Assembly: GCF_030160755.1 (NCBI RefSeq)
Contig: NZ_BSOY01000022.1
Span: forward strand, 1 to 35,665
Direction of reading: 5' to 3'
DNA length: 35,665 nucleotides
DNA from: Brevundimonas denitrificans
GTDB lineage: Bacteria > Pseudomonadota > Alphaproteobacteria > Caulobacterales > Caulobacteraceae
Part shown: in pieces, positions 25,907-33,176 of the stretch
Layout of the letters: every line of letters starts with the position of its first letter
Position numbering within the stretch: the stretch's first letter is position 1
Notes under the pieces: generated by a model
Seen by the model: only the letters and a program-made list of their open reading frames with translations
Databases searched by the model: none
Told to the model about the DNA's origin: nothing
Made by a program: the position numbers and the translations under genes

Positions 25907-26437
25907 TTGAGCCAGTCGAAAAATCCGTCGTCCTACGATTACGAGGCCCTGCTTGCGGCGGGCCGGGGCGATCTGTTCGGGCCGGGCAACGCCAAGCTGC
26001 CGGCGCCGCCGATGCTGATGTTCGACCGGATCGTCACCATCAACGCGGACGGCGGCGCCCACGGTAAGGGTCACATCGAGGCCGAGCTGGATATCCATCC
26101 GGACCTCTGGTTCTTCCAGTGCCATTTCATCGGCGACCCGGTCATGCCCGGCTGTCTCGGCCTTGACGCCATGTGGCAGCTGGTCGGCTTCTATCTCGGC
26201 TGGATCGGCGGCCCCGGAAAGGGCCGGGCCCTGGGCGTCGGCGAGGTCAAATTCACGGGGCAGGTCACCCCGGACGTCAAGAAGGTCGTCTACAAGATCG
26301 ACCTGAAACGGGTCATCAACCGCCGCCTGGTCATGGGCATCGCCGACGGGGTTCTCGAAGCCGACGGCGTCCCCATCTATACGGCGACCGACATGCGGGT
26401 CGGCCTGTTCGGCGCCACGGAACCCGTCGGCGGCTGA
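25907..26437 (+). CDS. fabA: 3-hydroxydecanoyl-ACP dehydratase/isomerase FabA
   Basis: FabA dehydrates 3-hydroxydecanoyl-ACP and isomerises trans-2- to cis-3-decenoyl-ACP, the branch point of anaerobic unsaturated fatty acid synthesis. The 176-residue protein has the usual length and the active-site pair His73 (in [21 protein letters not shown] region) and Asp87. The start is a TTG at 25907, preceded by ctggagag (25894-25901); [21 protein letters not shown] is the expected N-terminus and no ATG or GTG is available. fabB follows after 57 nt on the same strand, the standard fabA-fabB pairing that makes the pathway work. Confidence 0.96.
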   Translation: MSQSKNPSSYDYEALLAAGRGDLFGPGNAKLPAPPMLMFDRIVTINADGGAHGKGHIEAELDIHPDLWFFQCHFIGDPVMPGCLGLDAMWQLVGFYLGWIGGPGKGRALGVGEVKFTGQVTPDVKKVVYKIDLKRVINRRLVMGIADGVLEADGVPIYTATDMRVGLFGATEPVGG

Positions 26438-26494
26438 CTCCATTCGAAGACCGCGATCAACGCGGCGAATAGCGTTCAAGAAGGAAACCACACC

Positions 26495-27724
26495 ATGCGG
26501 CGTGTCGTCGTCACCGGACTGGGTATCGTCTCATCCATCGGCACCGGCCAGGACGAGGTCTCGACCTCGTTGCGCGAGGCCCGCTCGGGCGTCGTCGCCG
26601 CGCCGGACCATACGAAATACGGTTTCCGCTCCCAGGTCTGGGCGCCGCCGGCGCTCGGCCACACCGCCGAGGACTGGGCTCCGCACGTCGATCGCCGCGC
26701 CGCCCGCTTCCTCGCCAACGGCACCGCCTGGGGCCACATCGCCTTCGAGGAGGCGCTGAAGGATTCCGGCCTGACCGCCGAGGAGACCCAGTCCGAGCGC
26801 ATCGGCCTGATCGTCGGCGAGGGCGGCCCCTCGACCCAGATCATCCTTCAGGCCGCCGCCACGACGATCGAAAAGAACTCGCCCAAGCGCATCGGGCCGT
26901 TCGCCGTGCCCAAGGCCATGGCCTCGGGCCCGTCGGCCGTGCTGGCCACCTGGTTCCAGCTCAAGGGGATCAACTATTCGATCTCCTCAGCCTGCGCGAC
27001 CAGCGCCCACTGCATCGGCGCGGCCGCGGAACAGATCGCCTGGGGCAAGCAGGACGTGGTCTTCGCCGGCGGCGTCGAGGACATCGACTGGTCCATGTCC
27101 AACATGTTCGACGCCATGGGCGCCATGTCGTCCAACTTCAACGAGACGCCCTCGGTCGCCAGCCGCGCCTATGATGTGGCCCGCGACGGCTTCGTCATCG
27201 CCGGCGGGGCCGGCATCGTGGTGCTGGAAGAGTATGAGCGGGCCGTGGCGCGCGGCGCGACGATCTACGCCGAGGTCACCGGCTACGGGGCCAATTCCGA
27301 CGGCTACGACATGGTCGCCCCCTCGGGCGAGGGCGCCGAGCGCTGCATGAAGATCGCCCTCGAAATGGCCGGCAATCCGAAAATCGACTACCTCAACCCG
27401 CACGGCACCTCGACCCCCGTCGGCGACTCCAAGGAGATGGGGGCGGTGCGCAATGTCTTCGGCGACCAGATGCCGATGATCTCCTCGACCAAGTCGCTGA
27501 CGGGTCATTCGCTCGGCGCCGCCGGGGCCCAGGAGGCCATCTACTGCCTGCTGATGATGAAGCACGGCTTCGCCGCCGAGAGCGCCCACATCGAAACCCT
27601 CGACCCCGAGTTCGAGGGCATGCCGATCCTGCGCAAACGTCACGACGGCGAACTGAAGCACGTCATGTCCAACAGCTTCGGCTTCGGCGGCACGAACGGC
27701 ACGCTGATCCTCAGCAAGGTCTGA
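26495..27724 (+). CDS. fabB: Beta-ketoacyl-ACP synthase I FabB
   Basis: FabB elongates the cis-3-decenoyl-ACP made by FabA, committing it to unsaturated fatty acids. The 409-residue protein carries the decarboxylating condensing-enzyme triad Cys167 ([10 protein letters not shown]), His303 ([11 protein letters not shown]) and His338 ([12 protein letters not shown]), plus Lys333 and the C-terminal [13 protein letters not shown]. The ATG at 26495 is preceded by aagaagga (26478-26485) and gives [16 protein letters not shown], the standard start. In Caulobacterales and rhizobia fabA-fabB is often followed directly by fabI; here two other genes (about 2.0 kb) intervene. Confidence 0.97.
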   Translation: MRRVVVTGLGIVSSIGTGQDEVSTSLREARSGVVAAPDHTKYGFRSQVWAPPALGHTAEDWAPHVDRRAARFLANGTAWGHIAFEEALKDSGLTAEETQSERIGLIVGEGGPSTQIILQAAATTIEKNSPKRIGPFAVPKAMASGPSAVLATWFQLKGINYSISSACATSAHCIGAAAEQIAWGKQDVVFAGGVEDIDWSMSNMFDAMGAMSSNFNETPSVASRAYDVARDGFVIAGGAGIVVLEEYERAVARGATIYAEVTGYGANSDGYDMVAPSGEGAERCMKIALEMAGNPKIDYLNPHGTSTPVGDSKEMGAVRNVFGDQMPMISSTKSLTGHSLGAAGAQEAIYCLLMMKHGFAAESAHIETLDPEFEGMPILRKRHDGELKHVMSNSFGFGGTNGTLILSKV

Positions 27725-27733
27725 CCGGCGGCT

Positions 27734-28252
27734 CTACCAGCCGCTCTCGGCGCCCGCGCTGGTGATGCAGGCAGCCGCCGCCGCGCGGGTCTCCATGCGC
27801 TTCGGAGATGCGGTGTCGAGCGCCGCGTTCAGGTCGAAGCGGACGAACTGCCGGTCGGGGCTGGACGGCCGCGGGCCCGTCCCCACGCAGATCCAGCTTG
27901 CGCGCGCGCCCTCGCCGCCGGCGAGGACGACGATCGTCGCGCCCGTCGCCCCTTGTTCGGCCAACTGGCGGCTGGCGCAGGTGCGGGTGTCCTGGGCCGA
28001 GATGGTGCAGTGCTCGAACTCGGCAAGGTCCAGCCCGGTCGGCAGAAGTTCGAACCAGCCGCCGGAGGGGCCGCCCGCCGACAGGCTCTGCAGCATGGCG
28101 TCGTGTTGGGTCCGCGACGTAGCGTCGAGATGCGGGGAAGAGGCCAGCAGCACCTTGACCCGCAACGGCGGCGGACCGGCCTGGGCCATGGCGCCTCCCG
28201 GGGCCGCAAAACCGCACACGATGAGGGCGGACAGAAGGATCAGAAGGCGCAT
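27734..28252 (-). CDS. Secreted protein of unknown function
   Basis: The family is not recognised. The 172-residue protein starts with a signal peptide (MRLLILLSALIVCGFAAPGG then AMAQA), and the mature part begins GPPPLRVKVLLASSPHLDA. Four cysteines in the mature part (EHCTIS, RTCASR, WICVG and ACITS) could form two disulfides. It runs opposite to fabB, with only 9 bp between the two stops. The ATG at 28252 is chosen because the signal peptide starts there; a further in-frame ATG is at 28282. Its place between fabB and the antiporter looks like an insertion into the fab cluster. Confidence 0.62.
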   Translation of the reverse strand: MRLLILLSALIVCGFAAPGGAMAQAGPPPLRVKVLLASSPHLDATSRTQHDAMLQSLSAGGPSGGWFELLPTGLDLAEFEHCTISAQDTRTCASRQLAEQGATGATIVVLAGGEGARASWICVGTGPRPSSPDRQFVRFDLNAALDTASPKRMETRAAAAACITSAGAESGW

Positions 28253-28396
28253 CCGAATGACTCCGCTCGGCGTTCCCTGCATCCTGACCGGGTTTTCCGG
28301 TAAGGAAACCCCTCACAACCTGACGCGCGGGAGCCCGGTCTGACCCTCGACCCCTACATCCTGTTCCTGCTGGGCCTCGGCGCCGTCGTCCTGCTG

Positions 28397-29578
28397 GTGT
28401 CCTGGGCGCCGACGGGGCTGAAAAAGCTGCCGCTGACCCTGGCCATCCTGTGCGTGGCCCTGGGCGTGGTGGTGTTCAGCACCGGCCTGCTGTCGTTCAA
28501 CCCCGACCCCCGGACGTGGGATACGGCGACCGAACGGCTGACCGAACTGGTGGTGATCATCAGCCTGATGGGGGCGGGGCTGAAGCTGGACCGGCCGGTG
28601 GGCTGGCGCCGGTGGGACTCGACCTGGCGGCTGCTGGCCGTGGCCATGCCCCTGACCATTGCGGCGGTGGCCTGGCTGGGCGTGGCCGGCCTTGGTTTCA
28701 GCCTGGCCATGGCCCTGTTGCTCGGCGCGGCCATGGCCCCGACCGATCCGGTGCTGGCCGCCGACGTTCAGGTCGGACCGCCCAAGTCCGGCGACGAGGA
28801 CGAGGTGCGCTTCGGCCTGACCTCGGAAGCGGGGCTCAACGACGCCCTGGCCTTCCCCTTCGTCCATCTGGCCATTCTGGCGGCCGCCGGGGGGCTGGCC
28901 TCGACCGCTGATCTGACCGACTGGTTCACCGTCAAGGTCGGCTGGAAGCTGCTCGCCGGCGCCGGCGTCGGCGTGCTGTGCGGCCTGGGGTTCGGCCGGC
29001 TGGTGTTTCGCCGCAACGAGGGTTCGGCCCGCTTCGGCGACGGTCTGGTGGCGCTGGCGGCGACCCTGCTGGCCTATGCCGCGGCGGAACTGGCCCACGG
29101 CTACGGCTTCCTCGCCGTCTTCATCTGCGCCCTGACCCTGCGCGCCTGGGAACGCGACCACGACTTCCATCAGGAGATGCACGACTTCTCCGACCAGATC
29201 GAACGGCTGCTGATGATGCTGCTGCTGGTCCTGTTCGGCGGGGCCCTGGCCAACGGCCTGCTGGCGTCCCTGACCTGGATCGACGCCCTGGTCGGCCTGG
29301 CGGTGGTCTTCGTGGTCCGGCCCGTCGCCGGGATGATCGCCATGATCGGCTCGCGCCAGCCGATGCGCGAGCGGCTGCTGCTGTCCTTCCTCGGCATCCG
29401 CGGCGTCGGCTCGGTCTATTACATCGCCTATGCCCTGAACCACGGCGACTTCGGCGACAGCGAGCGGCTGTGGGCCATCGTCGGCTTCATCATCCTCGTC
29501 TCGATCCTCGTCCACGGCGTCACCGCCGCCCCGCTGCTGCAGCGGCTGACGCGGCGGCGCGAGGCGGAGACGGGCTGA
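28397..29578 (+). CDS. Cation/proton antiporter (CPA1/NhaP type)
   Basis: This inner-membrane exchanger swaps Na+ or K+ for H+. The frame has about eleven hydrophobic segments after the first usable standard start, with the family signatures GAAMAPTDPVLAADVQVGPP, EAGLNDALAFPF (the ion-site helix) and FLGIRGVGSVYYIAYAL. The GTG at 28397 gives 393 residues, but it begins in the middle of a conserved hydrophobic segment. The in-frame sequence just upstream, LTLDPYILFLLGLGAVVLLV, looks like the true first membrane helix and has only a CTG at 28340 as a possible start. With CTG the protein has 412 residues. The gene stands between fabB and fabI. Confidence 0.85.
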   Translation: MSWAPTGLKKLPLTLAILCVALGVVVFSTGLLSFNPDPRTWDTATERLTELVVIISLMGAGLKLDRPVGWRRWDSTWRLLAVAMPLTIAAVAWLGVAGLGFSLAMALLLGAAMAPTDPVLAADVQVGPPKSGDEDEVRFGLTSEAGLNDALAFPFVHLAILAAAGGLASTADLTDWFTVKVGWKLLAGAGVGVLCGLGFGRLVFRRNEGSARFGDGLVALAATLLAYAAAELAHGYGFLAVFICALTLRAWERDHDFHQEMHDFSDQIERLLMMLLLVLFGGALANGLLASLTWIDALVGLAVVFVVRPVAGMIAMIGSRQPMRERLLLSFLGIRGVGSVYYIAYALNHGDFGDSERLWAIVGFIILVSILVHGVTAAPLLQRLTRRREAETG

Positions 29579-29631
29579 CGCTTTCCCCCGAAGGCGGGCG
29601 CTGCTAACCCTCCGCCACGGCCTCAGGCAGC

Positions 29632-29650
29632 GAGCGACCGCGTCGCGAGC
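29632..29650 (+). repeat. 19-bp stem-loop repeat, copy 2
   Basis: GAGCGACCGCGTCGCGAGC, identical to the minus-strand copy at 6485-6503. It lies in the 147-bp gap between the antiporter and fabI, together with copy 3. Confidence 0.6.
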
Positions 29651-29680
29651 GTCAGGCTGACCAAACCGGCCTCAAGTCGC

Positions 29681-29699
29681 GAGCAACCGCGTTGCGAGC
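29681..29699 (+). repeat. 19-bp stem-loop repeat, copy 3 with paired changes
   Basis: GAGCAACCGCGTTGCGAGC differs from copies 1 and 2 at two positions that pair with each other in the stem (GCGAC/GTCGC becomes GCAAC/GTTGC), so the hairpin is kept. It ends 26 bp before the fabI start. Confidence 0.6.
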
Positions 29700-29725
29700 A
29701 TAGGCCACCAAGAAGGAGACGGACC

Positions 29726-30547
29726 ATGGCGAGCGAGAGCGGCTGGAACATGCCCAAGGGCGACCTGATGAAGGGCAAGAAGGGCCTGATCATGGGGGTC
29801 GCCAACAGCAACTCCATCGCCTGGGGCATCGCCTCCCAGCTGGCCGCCCAGGGCGCCGAACTGGCCTTCACCTATCTCGGCGAGGGGCTTGAGCGCCGCG
29901 TCCGCCCGCTGGCCGAGAGCGTCGGCGCCAAACTGCTGATCCAGGCCGACGTCACCGACGACGCCTCGATGGACCAGGCCTTCGCCGAGCTGGAAAAGGC
30001 CTTCGGCACGATCGATTTCGTCGTCCATTCGGTGGCCTTCGCCAACAAGGACGAGCTCAAGGGCAGCTTCGTCGACAACACCAGCCGCGACAGCTTCCTG
30101 CTGGCCATGAACATCTCGGCCTTCAGCTTCGTCGACGTGGCCAAACGGGCGTCGAAGCTGATGCCCAACGGCGGCTCGCTGGTGACCATGACCTATCTCG
30201 GCTCGGAACGGGCCATCCCCAACTACAACACCATGGGCGTGGCCAAGGCGGCGCTCGAGGCGGCGACCCGCTACATCGCCCGCGACCTCGGCCCGCGCGG
30301 CATCCGCTGCAACGCCATCTCGGCCGGGGCCATGCGCACCCTGTCGCTGGCCGGCATCTCGGGCGGTCGCGGCATGATCAGCCAGGGCCGGGCCATGTCG
30401 GCGATGAAGGAGGACACCTCGATGGAGGGCGTCGCCGGCGCCGCCCTGTGGCTGTGCTCGGACCTCGGCTTCTCGACCACGGGCGAGGTCATCCACGTCG
30501 ACGCCGGCTTCCACATGATGGGCATGGCGGCGGACGAGGAGGGGTAG
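29726..30547 (+). CDS. fabI: Enoyl-ACP reductase FabI
   Basis: FabI reduces enoyl-ACP to acyl-ACP with NADH (or NADPH), the last step of each elongation cycle. The 273-residue protein is a short-chain dehydrogenase-type enoyl reductase: MGVANSNSIAWGIA nucleotide region near residue 24, DVTDDASM, and the active site Tyr157, Tyr167 and Lys174 (YLGSERAIPNYNTMGVAK), with the 10- and 7-residue spacing of E. coli FabI. The C-terminus has TGEVIHVDAGFHMMGM. The ATG at 29726 follows aaggaga (29711-29717). It is the target type of triclosan-like inhibitors. It completes the fabA-fabB-fabI set in this window. Confidence 0.97.
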   Translation: MASESGWNMPKGDLMKGKKGLIMGVANSNSIAWGIASQLAAQGAELAFTYLGEGLERRVRPLAESVGAKLLIQADVTDDASMDQAFAELEKAFGTIDFVVHSVAFANKDELKGSFVDNTSRDSFLLAMNISAFSFVDVAKRASKLMPNGGSLVTMTYLGSERAIPNYNTMGVAKAALEAATRYIARDLGPRGIRCNAISAGAMRTLSLAGISGGRGMISQGRAMSAMKEDTSMEGVAGAALWLCSDLGFSTTGEVIHVDAGFHMMGMAADEEG

Positions 30548-30625
30548 GTCTCAAGCTACACGGTTATGTGATTCGAACCGTCGTAATGCTCGCTTAAGGT
30601 GTTCCAATAAACACGGAGAGCGAGC

Positions 30626-31852
30626 GTGCCTGACACGCTTCCGGACATCGAGGTCTTCGGCCAGCGGCGCAAGCCCAACGGCACATTTCCCCAGCGTGGC
30701 GGCGGGAGCGGCGGCGGCGGACTCGGCGACGAAGGCGGCGAGCATCAGAATGAAGTCGGGGAGAACGATCCTCCGCCAGATCAGATCGATCCGTGCGCCG
30801 ACCCGGAGACCGCGCTACCGTGGAACGCTGATGCGGCGGGAGCCGCCGCGGTGCCGAAATTTCTACTGAAGGCGGCCGAGATCGGATTCGCGGATGCGCC
30901 CAACGGTGTGCCGACCTTGCTGAACCGTGAGTATGGGAGCTTTCTTGTTAGAGGCTCCGGGCAGTCTGTGGAAACCAATCAGGTCACCCCGGGAGATGTC
31001 CGCGATCAAACGAATCCGAACTGGGTATCAACACTCACGATCGATCCCACCGGTGTTACGGTGGCGAACTACCAGGGAGATGTTCACAGCCATCCGAACG
31101 GCAACGAGTTGCCCAGCCAGGCTGACTGGGACGGCTTCATGGCAAACAATCGAGCAGCGCGAGAGAGCGGCCGCACCGGCGAGACGTTCTACATGTACAT
31201 AATCGCGGTTAGCCAGAATTGTGGGCCTCCGACAGTTCGCGTCTATCAAGATGGTCCTCGCGCAGCGAACAGTCCCGACCCGGCGAGACCAACCGAAGTA
31301 GGACCTGAGGTGAATCCCGATGCTCAGCCCGTTAGCAACAGCCTGACGTGCCGACTGTGTGCGGGCTTTGGCCTGATCCTCTTGTCGGCCAGTTGTGCAA
31401 GCGCATATGCCGCCGGCGAAGCCAGGCATCAGACAGCAGACACCGAGCGCTGGCCCTATACGCAGCTGGTTGCCGAGAATTCGCTCGGCCATCGGCTTGA
31501 GATCTCTACCGAGGCTGGAGCATTCAACCATGCAACCGCGACCCTGAATGTCGATGGTCAGACTTGGCGCGTCGCCGATTCGGAGTGCCCTCGGTTTCGG
31601 GCGGCGCTGGATGCCTTTCAGGCTCTTCCGCCCCTCAAGCCGGGACCAGCCCTGGTGCTGCCGGGAGCTTCAGCAGAGCGTCCGATGCCTCCATACCGAC
31701 CGCATGGAGAGCGCTGGACGATCCGGGCCCATCTATACGCGCCCGACTGGTCGTCCATGGAGGTCGAAATGCGTGGCAGCCAAGGTCCGTATGCCTTCTG
31801 GCTGACCGATACGGTGGCCGCGATCAGAGCTTGCGGACCGCCCGCGGGATGA
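30626..31852 (+). CDS. JAMM metallopeptidase-like protein fused to an exported-type domain
   Basis: No named family is certain. The 408-residue frame starts at a GTG after ggagag (30616-30621). Residues 1-55 contain DIEVFGQRRKPNGTFPQ and a glycine-rich stretch, a linker-like leader. Residues 60-200 hold a JAMM/MPN+ motif that is complete: Glu102 in NREYGSFLV, His154, His156, Ser164 and Asp167 in HSHPNGNELPSQAD, matching E...HxH-x7-S-x2-D. JAMM proteins are zinc isopeptidases or peptidases; in bacteria some belong to toxin or tag-processing systems. From about residue 238 a second unit begins with TCRLCAGFGLILLSASCASA, a signal-peptide-like segment, and continues with an unassigned envelope-type domain to residue 408. 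An internal GTG at 31310 with AGGA could start this unit alone. Composition is visibly lower in GC than the flanks. Confidence 0.6.
   Translation: MPDTLPDIEVFGQRRKPNGTFPQRGGGSGGGGLGDEGGEHQNEVGENDPPPDQIDPCADPETALPWNADAAGAAAVPKFLLKAAEIGFADAPNGVPTLLNREYGSFLVRGSGQSVETNQVTPGDVRDQTNPNWVSTLTIDPTGVTVANYQGDVHSHPNGNELPSQADWDGFMANNRAARESGRTGETFYMYIIAVSQNCGPPTVRVYQDGPRAANSPDPARPTEVGPEVNPDAQPVSNSLTCRLCAGFGLILLSASCASAYAAGEARHQTADTERWPYTQLVAENSLGHRLEISTEAGAFNHATATLNVDGQTWRVADSECPRFRAALDAFQALPPLKPGPALVLPGASAERPMPPYRPHGERWTIRAHLYAPDWSSMEVEMRGSQGPYAFWLTDTVAAIRACGPPAG
31310..31852 (+). other. Possible internally started exported partner protein
   Basis: Within the JAMM-fusion frame, a GTG at 31310 preceded by AGGA (31300-31303) would give a 180-residue protein with a signal-peptide-like segment (TCRLCAGFGLILLSASCASA) about 13 residues from its start. 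Standing alone it would look like a secreted or lipid-anchored protein, the type that often serves as an immunity partner of an envelope-acting effector. This is inference; the frame is open and continuous with the upstream domain. Confidence 0.4.
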
Positions 31853-31871
31853 TCTGCTGGTGTTTGAGTAC

Positions 31872-32399
31872 CTAGTCCGGCTCGCGCTCGCCGATCTCAA
31901 CCGGTTTGACGACCAGCAGCCAGCCGTCGGCAATGTGCAGGTCGGGCACGGCGTCTCGCGTGAAGGGCAGGTACCAGGTCGGGCCGCCCTGGGCCGGGGC
32001 GATCTCCAGCATGTCGTCGGCGCCGAAATTCTGCACCGACTTCACGCTCCCGAGGACCACGCCCTCTGGGTCGCGCGCCTCCAGCCCGACCAGGTCGGTC
32101 AGGTAGAATTCGTCCTCGTCGGGTTCCGGCAGCTTGTCGCGCGGGATGTAGAGTTTCAGCCCGCGCAGGGCGTCAGCCTCTTCCTTGGTGGCGATCTCCT
32201 TCGCCCGGCCGACGACGGCGGACTTCTCCGCCCGGCCACCGGTCAGGGTCAGGCCGGTCGAACCGTCGGCGCGCAGCAGGACGCCATAGGACAGCAGGGT
32301 CTTCGGCTCGGCGGTGTAGGCGGTCACCCGCACCTCGCCCTTGACCCCGAACCCGCCGGCGACCTGGCCGACGAGGATGAGTTTGCTGTCGGTCGTCAT
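31872..32399 (-). CDS. rimM: 16S rRNA processing/ribosome maturation factor RimM
   Basis: RimM binds the 30S subunit through protein S19 and helps process 16S rRNA. The 175-residue protein has the N-terminal RimM domain (LILVGQVAGGFGVKGEVRVTAYT) and a C-terminal PRC barrel (FYLTDLVGLEARD...GPTWYLPFTRDAVPDLHIADGWLLV). The ATG at 32399 is chosen because MTTDSKLILVGQ is the expected start; the longer frame is not conserved. In most proteobacteria trmD and rplS follow rimM; here the lower-GC JAMM gene lies immediately beyond it on the other strand, so that order is broken. Confidence 0.95.
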   Translation of the reverse strand: MTTDSKLILVGQVAGGFGVKGEVRVTAYTAEPKTLLSYGVLLRADGSTGLTLTGGRAEKSAVVGRAKEIATKEEADALRGLKLYIPRDKLPEPDEDEFYLTDLVGLEARDPEGVVLGSVKSVQNFGADDMLEIAPAQGGPTWYLPFTRDAVPDLHIADGWLLVVKPVEIGEREPD

Positions 32400-32465
32400 C
32401 GCCGCCTCATTCAAGGATCCTGCGCTCAAGTAGCGCGAAGCGCGGTAGCGCACCCCAATAAATGA

Positions 32466-32497
32466 AAAGCAGCGCCCGGTGGTCCGGACGCTGCTTT
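32466..32497 (-). terminator. Terminator between rpsP and rimM
   Basis: AAAGCAGCG (32466-32474 complement) pairs with CGCTGCTTT (32489-32497) as a 9-bp stem with a 14-nt loop that can form a CCGG/CCGG inner stem. In the minus-strand transcript it follows the rpsP stop by 39 nt and is followed by TTTTCATTT, so rpsP transcription is at least partly ended before rimM. Confidence 0.65.
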
Positions 32498-32536
32498 CCG
32501 TTCGTCTGTGTCCCGCCGGAGCGGAACCCGAAAGCC

Positions 32537-33130
32537 TTAGGCCTCGGTCTTTTCTTCTTCGGTCGCTTCGGCGGCCGGGGCTTCTTCGGCGGCGGCTTCG
32601 GCCGGGGCCTCTTCCGTCACGGCTTCCGCTTCAGCGGCCGGGGCTTCTTCAGCAACGGCTTCGGGCTCGGGAGCCGGCGGCGCGTTCTTGGCGGCTTCAG
32701 CGGCGGCGGCGGCTTCTTCCTTGGCGCGGACGGCGGCTTCAGCGGCCTCGATCTTGGCGGCGGCTTCGGCCTCGGCGCGGTCGGCTTCGCGCTGGGCGCG
32801 CTCGGCCGCGCGTTCCTGGGCCTTCTTGCCCGGCTCGGCCTTCTTCGGGTTGTTCGACTGGGTCCACTTGACCTTGCCGGCCAGGGCTTCGTCCTGGCTC
32901 AGGAAGCGGGCGACGCGGTCGGTGGGCTGGGCGCCCTTGCCGAGCCATTCGGCGATCCGGTCGGTCTTCAGGGTGACGCGCTTCTGCTCGCCGTCGCGCG
33001 GCAGCATCGGGTTGTAGGTGCCGACGCGCTCGATGAATTTGCCGTCGCGCGGCGAGTGGCTGTCGGCGACGACGATGTAATAGTAGGGGCGCTTCTTGGC
33101 GCCGCCGCGGGCCAGACGAATCTTCAGCAT
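32537..33130 (-). CDS. rpsP: 30S ribosomal protein bS16 with long acidic tail
   Basis: bS16 is an assembly protein of the 30S subunit. The first ~80 residues are the standard domain ([20 protein letters not shown]...[17 protein letters not shown]...[22 protein letters not shown]). Residues ~90-197 are an extension rich in Ala, Glu and Pro with heptad-like charged stretches ([28 protein letters not shown]), roughly doubling the usual length. Similar but shorter tails occur in Caulobacter. It could be a flexible surface extension; no enzymatic role is suggested. It lies 46 nt after ffh on the same strand. Confidence 0.96.
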   Translation of the reverse strand: MLKIRLARGGAKKRPYYYIVVADSHSPRDGKFIERVGTYNPMLPRDGEQKRVTLKTDRIAEWLGKGAQPTDRVARFLSQDEALAGKVKWTQSNNPKKAEPGKKAQERAAERAQREADRAEAEAAAKIEAAEAAVRAKEEAAAAAEAAKNAPPAPEPEAVAEEAPAAEAEAVTEEAPAEAAAEEAPAAEATEEEKTEA

Positions 33131-33176
33131 TTTCAGTCTCTTTCTTTAGGTCGGATTATTTCTTGGGAGGGAAGGG

